Source of the DNA: Spirochaetota bacterium
GTDB taxonomy: Bacteria; Spirochaetota; JAHITG01; JAFGFC01
Assembly: GCA_016931325.1 (NCBI GenBank)
Contig: JAFGFC010000085.1
Span: forward strand, 1 to 41,945
DNA length: 41,945 nucleotides
Direction of reading: 5' to 3'
The position numbers and the translations under genes were made by a program. Below are positions 16,670-25,619 of the stretch, piece after piece (within the stretch, counting starts at the first letter, position 1; each line of letters starts with the position of its first letter). The notes below the pieces were generated by a model that saw only the letters and a list, made by a program, of their open reading frames with translations, did not search any database and had not been told where the DNA came from.

Positions 16670-19600
16670 ATGAGCAAAATAAAATATTTAACACAGGGTG
16701 ATGAATTTATAATTAAAAATTATAATCAGGCAAAGCCTTTTTCTTCGTTTTTTCCGGGTATAGCCGGGATGTGGGGGAAACCCATGTGGGTTTTTTATGT
16801 TAACAGGGGCCAGGCTATTACGTGTCTGGGGACCAGGGATAAAAATGGAGCAATCATGGAATTTTTAGCCGCTAATAAGGCTTACCGGCATACCTCTTTT
16901 AATGGATTCAGGACTTTTATAAAAGAAAATGATGTTTTTGAACCTTTTATCGATCATGCAGAAAATACGAATATTGAGCAAACCATTCATATTACCTCAT
17001 ACCGATTAATGTTGGATGAGATCAATGTCCCCAGGGGATTAAAGATAACAGTAGAATATTTTACTATTCCCAATGAAAATATCCCATCCCTGGCCAGGAT
17101 CCTGTCAATTAAAAATATTTCAAATGGAATGAAGCGTTTGGAATGCATTGACGGAATGCCCATGATCATACCCTACGGCACTACCGATTATCTTTTAAAG
17201 AACATGAGCCGACTGGCAGAGGGATGGTTCAGCGGAGTACAATATTCTGCCACCGGGTTCCCGGTTTACAAATTGGCCGTTGTCCCGGAGGACACCCCTG
17301 AAATTGAGGAAATTGAACAGGCGAATTTTTACGGGGCTTTTTATTATTCTAAAGATACAGTAACCCTGCCTGATTTTATCATTGATTCTGATGTTGTATT
17401 TGGTGAGATGAAGGATTTTGCCAGTCCTGTTGAGTTTATCCGGCATAGTAAATTCATGAATCCAAAGATGTTGAATTCCAAGAACAAGACCCCTTCAGCC
17501 TTTGGCTATTTTGATATGACGCTCAATCCGGACCAGGAATTCAGTTATTATTCTATAATCGGTTCAGCCGGTCATATCTCGGATATCGATCCTTTTTTGA
17601 CCCGTATTATGAAAAAGACCTACCTGCCGGACAAAAGAGAGGAGAACAAGCGGATCATCAAAAATCTGGGCAATAAGATCATGACCTGTTCTTCCTCAGA
17701 GGAATTTAATAATTATTCCGAACAGACGTTTATTGACAATCTTTTACGTGGCGGATTCCCGGTCTCGATCGGCGAGGGCAAAGGGAAAAAAAATTATTAT
17801 ATTTATTCCCGTATACACGGGGATATGGAGAGGGAGTATAATAATTTCGTTATTACACCCCAGTATTTTTCAGAAGGGAATGGCAGCTATCGCGATGTCA
17901 ATCAAAACAGAAGAAATGATATCTTTTTCCATACGGAATTAAATGATGAGGCGATCATCTATTTTATTAATCTTTTGCAGACTGATGGATTTAATCCTCT
18001 CACGATCGTAGGGTCGGAACTTTTAGTAAAGAACAAAAAAGAGTTTTTAACAGTGTTCAAGACCGGCGATCATAAAAAATTGTCTGAATTTATCTGTCAA
18101 CCCTTCAGCCTGGGTGATTTTTACGATTACCTGGAAAAGAACAGGATTAAAAGCTCCCTGACCAAAGAAAAATTATTGTCCAGATTATTACTGCATTCTG
18201 ACCGGATCGATAATGCCTTACCCGGGGTGGGATTCTGGTCAGATCACTGGCATTATAATATAGACCTGTTACAGAGTTATAACTCCATCTATCCTGACCG
18301 TTTCAAAGAGTTATTCCTGGATAAGAGGGTATTTACCTTTTATGATAATCCCAATACGGTTCTGCCGAGAGACCAGAAGCACATCCTTTATAAAGGGAGA
18401 CCCCTGCAGCTTCATTCGGTCTATTGTCATACCGTCAAGAAGGAAATGATAGAGAAAAGAAAACTGGATAAGAACCTGGTGAGAAAGGATTTCGGACAGG
18501 GACAGGTTTATAAAACAACTCTGATCGCCAAGCTTTTATCTTTAATCGCTAATAAATTTGCCTCTCTGGATCATGAAGGTACCGGAATCGAAATGGAGTC
18601 AGACAAGCCGAACTGGTGTGATGCCCTGAACGGATTGCCCGGTGTTTTTGGTTCATCCTCGGCTGAATCAATGGAATTGATCCGATTAATAAAATTTATT
18701 TTGCGTTGTTTATGCCAGATGATCATCGATGAAAATTATGAAATAAAAATGGCTGAAGAGACCGTTGATCTTTTATATCGGCTTGAAAAGGTCACAGTAA
18801 AATATTTTGACGATAAATACAACTTTTGGAATGAAACACACGAGGCGAAAGAAAAATACTGGAAAAAAACCCTTTTCGGTCTATCAGGCAAGGATAAAGC
18901 GTTAACCAAGAAACGTATACGTGATATTTTAAATCTTTTTCTGGTAAAATTAAACAAAGGCCTTGACAAAGCCTTTGATAAGAGATCAGGTGTGATCAAT
19001 ACTTATTTTAAGAATCATGTTACAAAGTACAAAATAGTAAAAGAGAAAGGAAAATCGAAAATAAACCATAACGGGTGGCCCTGTATCAAAGTTCTGGAAT
19101 TCAAGCAAAAACCCCTCCCTCTTTTTCTCGAAGGACCTGTGCATTATTTAAGGATAGAAGAGGACAGGGTTAAAAGTCGACAGTTGCATGAAAAAGTCAT
19201 TCAAAGCGGACTTTATGATAAGAAACTGGCCATGCTCAAAGTCAACGCGTCTCTGCAGGATGAAGATATCAGTCTGGGGAGGATCAAGATCTTTACGCCG
19301 GGCTGGTTGGAGAATGAATCTGTCTGGTTGCATATGGAATATAAATATCTGTTTGAATTGCTGCGAAATAATTTTTCTTCAGAATATTTCCGTATAATGA
19401 AAAAAGCGCTGGTTCCTTTTATGGACCCGCATGTTTATGGCAGGAGTATCTTTGAAAATGTCTCGTTTTTGGCCAGCAGCGCTCATCCTGAGGACTCTAT
19501 TCATGGACAGGGTTTTGTGGCCAGGCTTTCCGGTTCCACAGCGGAATATATCTCTATATGGATCGCTATGACCTCAGGGCTATCCCCCTTTTACCTGAAA

Positions 19601-19936
19601 GGGGATAAACTTTTTTTAAAGTTCAAACCTCAATTGGCTTCCTGGATGTTTACGCAGGAAAATAAAAAGGTGATCATATATCAAAAAGGATTGTCGGAAG
19701 AGATTGCAGTTCCAAAGAACACCTTTTGTTTTAAATTTCTGGATAAAGCGGTTGTCCTGTATCATAATCCCGATCGAAAGGATACTTTTGGAAACCAGGC
19801 GGCCGTAATACGAACGATAAAACTGACTTATCATAATAATAAAGTGATAGAATTAAAATCAGATATCATCCCTTTGCCGTATTCTCAGGAAATACGTGAA
19901 GGGAAGGTGAAACGGATCGATCTGATATTACACTAA
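16670..19936 (+). CDS. Cellobiose-phosphorylase-like (GH94/GH36-related) carbohydrate-active enzyme
   Basis: The 1088-residue protein has no signal peptide and should be cytoplasmic. Its N-terminus (KPFSSFFPGIAGMWGKPMW, VFYVNRGQAITCLGTRDK, MEFLAANKAYRHTSFNGFRT) matches what I recall of long proteins annotated 'cellobiose phosphorylase' in several anaerobes. Two beta-sandwich-like regions (about 1-330) precede a likely (alpha/alpha)6 region with GVGFWSDHWHYNIDLLQSYNSIYPDRF near residue 520, where family members place acidic catalytic residues. It is longer than classical cellobiose phosphorylase (~800 residues), so I do not assign a substrate or say whether it is a phosphorylase or a hydrolase. 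A Shine-Dalgarno GAGG lies about 10 nt upstream. It is followed after 19 nt by a GH35-like gene, suggesting one pathway for an imported oligosaccharide. Confidence 0.65.
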   Translation: MSKIKYLTQGDEFIIKNYNQAKPFSSFFPGIAGMWGKPMWVFYVNRGQAITCLGTRDKNGAIMEFLAANKAYRHTSFNGFRTFIKENDVFEPFIDHAENTNIEQTIHITSYRLMLDEINVPRGLKITVEYFTIPNENIPSLARILSIKNISNGMKRLECIDGMPMIIPYGTTDYLLKNMSRLAEGWFSGVQYSATGFPVYKLAVVPEDTPEIEEIEQANFYGAFYYSKDTVTLPDFIIDSDVVFGEMKDFASPVEFIRHSKFMNPKMLNSKNKTPSAFGYFDMTLNPDQEFSYYSIIGSAGHISDIDPFLTRIMKKTYLPDKREENKRIIKNLGNKIMTCSSSEEFNNYSEQTFIDNLLRGGFPVSIGEGKGKKNYYIYSRIHGDMEREYNNFVITPQYFSEGNGSYRDVNQNRRNDIFFHTELNDEAIIYFINLLQTDGFNPLTIVGSELLVKNKKEFLTVFKTGDHKKLSEFICQPFSLGDFYDYLEKNRIKSSLTKEKLLSRLLLHSDRIDNALPGVGFWSDHWHYNIDLLQSYNSIYPDRFKELFLDKRVFTFYDNPNTVLPRDQKHILYKGRPLQLHSVYCHTVKKEMIEKRKLDKNLVRKDFGQGQVYKTTLIAKLLSLIANKFASLDHEGTGIEMESDKPNWCDALNGLPGVFGSSSAESMELIRLIKFILRCLCQMIIDENYEIKMAEETVDLLYRLEKVTVKYFDDKYNFWNETHEAKEKYWKKTLFGLSGKDKALTKKRIRDILNLFLVKLNKGLDKAFDKRSGVINTYFKNHVTKYKIVKEKGKSKINHNGWPCIKVLEFKQKPLPLFLEGPVHYLRIEEDRVKSRQLHEKVIQSGLYDKKLAMLKVNASLQDEDISLGRIKIFTPGWLENESVWLHMEYKYLFELLRNNFSSEYFRIMKKALVPFMDPHVYGRSIFENVSFLASSAHPEDSIHGQGFVARLSGSTAEYISIWIAMTSGLSPFYLKGDKLFLKFKPQLASWMFTQENKKVIIYQKGLSEEIAVPKNTFCFKFLDKAVVLYHNPDRKDTFGNQAAVIRTIKLTYHNNKVIELKSDIIPLPYSQEIREGKVKRIDLILH

Positions 19937-19955
19937 ATCAATCAGGAAATTCGGG

Positions 19956-22064
19956 ATGGATGTAAAGATAAAAAATGGATATTTCATTATCAATGGGAAA
20001 AAACAGTTCATCACTTCAGGAGAGGTCCAGTACTTTAGACTGGCGAAGGCCAGATGGCGTATCGTCCTTCAGAAATTAATACAGGCTCACTGTAATACAG
20101 TTTCCACCTATGTTCCATGGAACTGGCATGAGGTTGAAAAAGGAAAATTTGATTTTCACGGCTCAACACACCCCAGCCGCGATCTCGTTTCTTTTCTTAA
20201 TCTTGTTAAAAAGAACAGATTAAACCTGATAGTAAAGATTGGACCTCATATCCATGCTGAATTTAAGAACGGGGGTCTCCCGGACTATCTTTTGGAAGAA
20301 CACCCGGAAATATTCTGCCTGGATAATAATGGTCGGCCTAATTCGACTTATTATTTTTATCCCCCTTATACTTATTTGCATCCTGTCTTTATGGATTATT
20401 CAAGGCAGTGGTTCAACGCTGTCATGCCGGTCCTTCTGTCCTGTGATAATATTATACTGTGGCAGGTGGATAATGAAGTGAGTTACAGTATATCTTACTG
20501 GGGGTATTTAAAAAAGCAGGCTTTCAGCGGGGATTATAATCCTTTTCTCGTTAAAAATGGACTTTATCAGGATTTCTTAAGAAAAAGATATAAAAAGATT
20601 GATAGCCTTAACTTTCAATATAATGAAAAAAACGATGATTTTTCAAATGTTCATCCTCCATATAAGGAAGAGAATTCCCGGGCGGGTTATTTCAAAGTTA
20701 TGGACTGGTTGGAATTTAGAGAGGATCTGCCGGCTTATTATCTGAGGGAATTGATGGAGATAATGTATAAGATGGGATGCCGCGGACCGTTTGGGATCAA
20801 TGACCCGTTATTGGGATATTCTTCATCATGGGGTAATATTTTTCATATTCTAAAGGACCGGAAGTGGTCTGTTATCATAGGTTACACCTATTATCAGGGG
20901 AATGCTCAGGAAGAATCCCTGGCCCATCATCTGACCAAGATTGAATATACAAAAGCGTCTAAAAGTGCCTGTGTGGCCAATATGGAACTGCAATCCGGAG
21001 ATGCCTATTTTCTCAACCACTGGAAACAGGATATTAGCGATTACCGATTAACCTGGAAATTGGCTGTCGGAGCGGGAGCCAATATAGTCAATTATTACTG
21101 GTTTTCCGATGGTTATAATTTTAAAGGGTTCGAGCATTTTATACCAGAGATGGATTTTAATTCGCCTGTGGATAAGAACGGGAATCAGCGATCTCATTAT
21201 AATACATTAAAGAAGATAAATGCCTTTTTAAGACAATATCCTGATATTGTTGAAAGTGAGCCGGTATATGATCTGTCGGTCGGTTATTATCATCCGTATG
21301 CCAGAATGACAAAATTCGAGAACCACCTGGGTATAAAAAAATATGATATCATGCCTTCAGGGGAACTGATCGGGTCTGTCCTGGACCTTTTTTCAGTATG
21401 CAATATCCGCTTTCAATTGATAAACCTGGAAGATGACCTTTCGGATTTGATAAAAGCAAAAAGACTTGTGATACCCTGCCATCATTTTCTGCCTGAAAAA
21501 ATACAAAAAAGGCTATTGGATTTTGCCCGCCTGGGGGGCCATCTTATTCTTTTTAATGTACCCCGGGAGGATGAAAATTTCAATGATTGTCGTGTCCTGT
21601 TCAAAACCCTGGGGATAAAAAATACAGAGGCAGTTAAAAAACCTCAAGGAATGTTTGAAACAGAAAATATACGTTATAAGAATGAATTGATACCTGTTTA
21701 CAGTGACCTGGAGATTTATCATTTCCATGATCCGGACAAAATAACCTGTGACCTTATGTACAAAGACAAAATATGCGGTTTTACCAGGCCGCTACAGAAA
21801 GGAAAAATCTCCGTTCTCGGCTTTATCCCACGGGTCTTTATGAATATTTCCAGAAAATTCGCCAGGGATTATTTTAAAAAGAATTCAGAGGATAAAATAT
21901 TGATTTTTGAGAGAAAAAAGGGTAATTTTTCTCTCTATACGCTATGCAATCTTTATGATAATAGCAGAAAAGTCGATTTTGAGAAACGATCTTTTATCGT
22001 TAAAAAAAGGGATGCACTTTTTATCATTAAAAAAGGAAAACAGTGGAAGGCTTATCAATTGTAA
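19956..22064 (+). CDS. GH35-family beta-galactosidase-like glycosidase with a C-terminal amidotransferase-like domain
   Basis: The 702-residue protein has no signal peptide. Residues about 1-420 form a GH35-type TIM barrel: FIINGKKQFITSGEVQYFRL, CNTVSTYVPWNWHEVEKGKFDF, a KIGPHIHAEFKNGGLPDYLL segment, WQVDNE with the likely acid/base Glu174, and ANMELQSG with the likely nucleophile Glu344. GH35 enzymes hydrolyse terminal beta-galactosides with retention. About 430-600 resemble the class-I glutamine-amidotransferase-like domain that GH42 enzymes use for trimerisation (RLVIPCHHFLPEKIQKRLL, then ARLGGHLILFN), and a short beta domain ends the protein. It lies 19 nt after the phosphorylase-like gene and is probably co-transcribed and intracellular. 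The family is fairly sure; the natural substrate is not. It converges on the next gene with a 6-nt gap. Confidence 0.78.
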   Translation: MDVKIKNGYFIINGKKQFITSGEVQYFRLAKARWRIVLQKLIQAHCNTVSTYVPWNWHEVEKGKFDFHGSTHPSRDLVSFLNLVKKNRLNLIVKIGPHIHAEFKNGGLPDYLLEEHPEIFCLDNNGRPNSTYYFYPPYTYLHPVFMDYSRQWFNAVMPVLLSCDNIILWQVDNEVSYSISYWGYLKKQAFSGDYNPFLVKNGLYQDFLRKRYKKIDSLNFQYNEKNDDFSNVHPPYKEENSRAGYFKVMDWLEFREDLPAYYLRELMEIMYKMGCRGPFGINDPLLGYSSSWGNIFHILKDRKWSVIIGYTYYQGNAQEESLAHHLTKIEYTKASKSACVANMELQSGDAYFLNHWKQDISDYRLTWKLAVGAGANIVNYYWFSDGYNFKGFEHFIPEMDFNSPVDKNGNQRSHYNTLKKINAFLRQYPDIVESEPVYDLSVGYYHPYARMTKFENHLGIKKYDIMPSGELIGSVLDLFSVCNIRFQLINLEDDLSDLIKAKRLVIPCHHFLPEKIQKRLLDFARLGGHLILFNVPREDENFNDCRVLFKTLGIKNTEAVKKPQGMFETENIRYKNELIPVYSDLEIYHFHDPDKITCDLMYKDKICGFTRPLQKGKISVLGFIPRVFMNISRKFARDYFKKNSEDKILIFERKKGNFSLYTLCNLYDNSRKVDFEKRSFIVKKRDALFIIKKGKQWKAYQL

Positions 22065-22070
22065 CAGACC

Positions 22071-25000
22071 TTATTTATTATACATTAACTCTTCATGAGT
22101 GCTTAAAACCTTAAAATAATCATCCACAAGCCTTTTATATTCCTGAGGAAACTTTTCCATAAGGTGATAATAATACTTTTTTTCATCCTGTGAGAGTTTT
22201 TCCTTTTTCAATTCCGGCGGAATGTCTACCTTGTAATCTTTGGCTTCCTCTGATTTTCTTTCTTTGGAATAATCTTTAACCTGAAGCGATTTTTGCGAAT
22301 CTAAAAGTCGCTTCAGGACTTTTTTTTGTCTCTTTAAAAGTTCTGAATCGACCTTGCCTGATTTTAATTTTTCTTTAATATCCTCCATCTCCTTGGCCGC
22401 CTGCCCCAGGTCCCCCAGAAGTTTTTCCGCTTCTTTGTAGTTCTGAAGGAATTTATTGACTGAATTTCTTATCATTTCCTGCTGAAAGGCCAGTTCTTCA
22501 AGGTAATCCTGCATCTCACTGGATGTGCCGTCCTTACCGATCTGTCCTTTTAGCCTTTCTGTCATTTCATTTAATTTCTCCTGCGCATTGGCCATCTGGT
22601 TCAAAGCATCACTCATGTTCCCGCCGGATTGCATCTGAGCCTGTTCCTTGAATTCTTCTTTCAGAGTTAAAAGGTCCTTGAGAATAATATTGATATTGAG
22701 CTGCGCGTTTTCCTGAAAGGATATAGCCTGATAATATTTATCATTGGCCAGTATCTCACGTACCTGTGACAGGGCCTGATAGATATTATCAAATTGTTTA
22801 AAGAATTCCTGTGAAAAAAAGATGACTTCCTTTGTCTCTTCTTCAAGGGTTTTCTGATGGTAGCGTACGGACCGCTCTATAAAGATGATCGTTTCCGCTA
22901 AATGGGAGGCGCTAAGATCTGTATCAAAATCGAAATTATCCTCCAGAGAGGGAACAGGTTTAATGACAGCACTCTGTTGTTCTATTTTTCTTTTTACCTG
23001 TTCGATCCTGTATGAAACTTGCAGGAGATTGAAGATGGCCTTGTCGATGGAATTGAGGATCCTGGCCATATCTTTCTTTTTCATCCCGGCTGTCATCTGA
23101 TCAAGGTTGGATTGAAGTTGATTCAGGGCTTCGATAGACTTTTTTTGCTCTTTAATGGCATCATCCCATTTCTTTTCGCTCAGAGATTGCTGCGAGTTCT
23201 GCATATTTTGCTCTACCCCGGATTCTTCAAGTTGCTTCATGGTCTTCTGTAATGGCTTGTACATATCAGGAGACTGTTTTTTTATCTCCTCCAGCAATTT
23301 ATCAAAATCCTCTTTAAATTTATTCATTTGTTCTTTTATCTGCTTCTGCTGCTGGGCCAGCTCGTCCTGGCTATACTTGTTCTTGAATTTGTTGTCAATG
23401 GTCTTGCTCAATAATTCATTCTGTTTTTCAAGTATCTGCTCGGTTTGCTTTTTCAAACTCTCCAGCTTTTGCTGCTCGTGCATTTTTTTCAACATTTCCA
23501 GTGTTTTTTCGAGGCGTTTCAGGATCTCTTCCTGATCCAGCTTGGAGGCTAAAAGTTCTTTCTTGCTCTGTGTCAGATTTATTTTATTAACCGCTTCGTT
23601 CAGCCTGTTAAGGACATCCCTCATGTTCTTATCAGCGATCTTATCCATAAGGTCTCTGATCTGATTGATCTTGTCAATTGCCTGCGGGGTGAACATTTTA
23701 TTTTCGTCCATTTTTTTAGAAATATTATTGATCTTGCTGACTAGATCCTTTGTGGTTTTATAAATCTTTTCCTGGGTTTCTTTTAATTTTTCAAGCTCTT
23801 TTTTCTCAATATAAGAGAGTTCTTTTTTTGATTCCAGGGTTTTGATCAGTTTTTCTGTATCTTCAGCCATTTCTTTCTGCTCATCTAAAAGTTCTTTTAA
23901 TGTCATCACATTAGCTGACTGCTCTTGGTTCATCTGCCTGTACATATCTTCCACTGTTGGAAACCGGATATAATAGACCCGGGAAGCGATGATATGCTCC
24001 TTCTCAGGCTTATAACCATCCCAGGCCAGAGCAAAGTATTCCACCAGATCTCCCGGAGCCAGTTTGATCTTATTCAGATCCCATGTGTAGTTAAATTTAA
24101 TCTCACTGTCTTCTTTGATATCAAGATCTATTTTTTCCACTGCCGGTTCTGCCTGAACATAGGCTCGATTTATCCGGTAAGAGAGTGAGAGAGCATGAAC
24201 CGCATAATCGTCCCTGGCGTATATTTCCAGAGGGATTGATAAAGAATCCCCAATTTCTATATCCTTGCCGGGACGTCTGATCTCCACGAGGGGAGGATTG
24301 TCCTTGATTACCAGGATCTGATACTTTACCGGACTGTCATTTTTGTGATTATAAATATCCTTAATGTTGATGGAATAGGTATCATTTTTTGTTAAATAAA
24401 TAACTCCTGAGAATTTATTCTCTCTTATTGAGAGGGGGGTTTGTTTCCCGGATTGGAAAACCAGCACCCCGTTTTTCAAAGGGTTATTGGCTTCACCCAT
24501 GATCTTAACCGTTGATTTTTCAACAGCCTCGATATGCCCGTTCTCATCGACGACCTTTGATTTTAACAAGGTATAAGAGGGGTAGGTGAATACCAGACGA
24601 AGGTTTTTTATATAAGGTTTTTTTACAACTGAAATAGTATATTCATCCGTTCTGACCGGGATATTGTCCCGTGTCTGTATGGTTTCGCCATAATACTTGA
24701 AATTATCATAGACATTTTTTATAGTATGCGAATAAGTGTATTTTAAATTGGTTTTATCAAGATTAGTCACTTTCTCTAAAACAGCATTTTCTTTAATTAT
24801 CCCTCCGGACGGATTCACCAGCACAATATAAGGGGAAGTCACCTTGCCATAAGTTGTCAGATCGATCTTCAGACCTTCTCCATCCAGTACAACCGCTCCT
24901 TTGGGAGAAATATCCATTTTCACAATTTTATGAGATTGTTTAATTTTATAGGATGGATAAGCAAACCGGTTCAAACTGATCTTAAAATTGTCAGGAAAAA

Positions 25001-25475
25001 TAATACCGTAGGAGAACAGAAAAACGGTCGGTATCATGAACCTGGCCAGACTTTTATACATTTTTTGAAAATTAATAAAACCTTTCAGGTGGACTTTGTT
25101 GACCAGCCTGGTCGCTCTTTTCTTCAAATTTTCTAAAAAATACAGCGGGTAATCCAGAGAATCAGACAGCTGATAAGCGCTTATGATCTGATCTTGAAAA
25201 TGATAATGATCTTCTATTTGAATGGCGGTATTAATAACCGTGACCTCTTTTAATTGGACATAGGATCTTTTTAAATGAAAAGAGATCAGGATAAGAAAAG
25301 AGAAAAGGTTCACCCAGCGCAAAAAAATATTGAGATGTAACAGATTATCCAGAAGAACGAAACTTAAAAACCATAAAAAGACAAAGATAAGCAGGGAAAA
25401 GAAATGATCGCTCATCTCGGTAAGCCATCTGATTTTGTTCAAATATTTTAATGAAGATTTTACAGATCTGTCCAT
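22071..25475 (-). CDS. DUF4175-like large membrane protein with periplasmic domains and a long coiled coil
   Basis: The 1134-residue protein has two hydrophobic helices near residues 24-66 and a third near 140-160, followed by about 350 residues of beta-rich, probably periplasmic Ig-like modules. From about residue 510 to the end it is nearly all charged helix rich in Q, K, E and L (TEKLIKTLESKKELSYIEKK and many similar stretches). This layout matches the DUF4175 group, often found near MoxR AAA ATPase and VWA genes in other genomes; none is seen here. Its function is not established. It starts at ATG 25473-25475 with no Shine-Dalgarno, immediately downstream of a strong promoter, so the mRNA may be leaderless. 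It is divergent from the GGDEF gene and ends 6 nt from the convergent GH35 gene. Confidence 0.65.
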   Translation of the reverse strand: MDRSVKSSLKYLNKIRWLTEMSDHFFSLLIFVFLWFLSFVLLDNLLHLNIFLRWVNLFSFLILISFHLKRSYVQLKEVTVINTAIQIEDHYHFQDQIISAYQLSDSLDYPLYFLENLKKRATRLVNKVHLKGFINFQKMYKSLARFMIPTVFLFSYGIIFPDNFKISLNRFAYPSYKIKQSHKIVKMDISPKGAVVLDGEGLKIDLTTYGKVTSPYIVLVNPSGGIIKENAVLEKVTNLDKTNLKYTYSHTIKNVYDNFKYYGETIQTRDNIPVRTDEYTISVVKKPYIKNLRLVFTYPSYTLLKSKVVDENGHIEAVEKSTVKIMGEANNPLKNGVLVFQSGKQTPLSIRENKFSGVIYLTKNDTYSINIKDIYNHKNDSPVKYQILVIKDNPPLVEIRRPGKDIEIGDSLSIPLEIYARDDYAVHALSLSYRINRAYVQAEPAVEKIDLDIKEDSEIKFNYTWDLNKIKLAPGDLVEYFALAWDGYKPEKEHIIASRVYYIRFPTVEDMYRQMNQEQSANVMTLKELLDEQKEMAEDTEKLIKTLESKKELSYIEKKELEKLKETQEKIYKTTKDLVSKINNISKKMDENKMFTPQAIDKINQIRDLMDKIADKNMRDVLNRLNEAVNKINLTQSKKELLASKLDQEEILKRLEKTLEMLKKMHEQQKLESLKKQTEQILEKQNELLSKTIDNKFKNKYSQDELAQQQKQIKEQMNKFKEDFDKLLEEIKKQSPDMYKPLQKTMKQLEESGVEQNMQNSQQSLSEKKWDDAIKEQKKSIEALNQLQSNLDQMTAGMKKKDMARILNSIDKAIFNLLQVSYRIEQVKRKIEQQSAVIKPVPSLEDNFDFDTDLSASHLAETIIFIERSVRYHQKTLEEETKEVIFFSQEFFKQFDNIYQALSQVREILANDKYYQAISFQENAQLNINIILKDLLTLKEEFKEQAQMQSGGNMSDALNQMANAQEKLNEMTERLKGQIGKDGTSSEMQDYLEELAFQQEMIRNSVNKFLQNYKEAEKLLGDLGQAAKEMEDIKEKLKSGKVDSELLKRQKKVLKRLLDSQKSLQVKDYSKERKSEEAKDYKVDIPPELKKEKLSQDEKKYYYHLMEKFPQEYKRLVDDYFKVLSTHEELMYNK

Positions 25476-25483
25476 ATAAAGAA

Positions 25484-25512
25484 AATATACAGGCTTGTGG
25501 CAAAGAAGTCAA
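25484..25512 (-). promoter_or_regulatory. Promoter of the DUF4175-like gene, with a leaderless arrangement
   Basis: Read on the minus strand, TTGACT (25507-25512) and TATATT (25484-25489) are 17 nt apart. Only 8 nt separate the -10 box from the ATG, so transcription should start at or beside the start codon. Confidence 0.7.
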
Positions 25513-25522
25513 GACCAGAAAA

Positions 25523-25535
25523 GGCGCCTGGCACC
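25523..25535. promoter_or_regulatory. GGCGCC-T-GGCACC inverted repeat between divergent promoters
   Basis: A 13-bp near-perfect palindrome sits between the -35 boxes of two divergent promoters (25507-25512 on minus, 25544-25549 on plus). It could be an operator shared by both genes, or a remnant of a common REP-like word. Only its position supports regulation. Confidence 0.4.
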
Positions 25536-25543
25536 AATAACAC

Positions 25544-25572
25544 TTGACAAATTGATAAAAAAAATGTATATT
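25544..25572 (+). promoter_or_regulatory. Promoter of the GGDEF-PilZ gene
   Basis: TTGACA (25544-25549, perfect) and TATATT (25567-25572) are separated by 17 nt. The predicted start near 25579 gives a leader of about 40 nt to the ATG at 25620. Confidence 0.8.
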
Positions 25573-25619
25573 ATTTTATGTAAACTATCCGGGGAGGGGT
25601 CATAGAGAGCGAGAGTATC

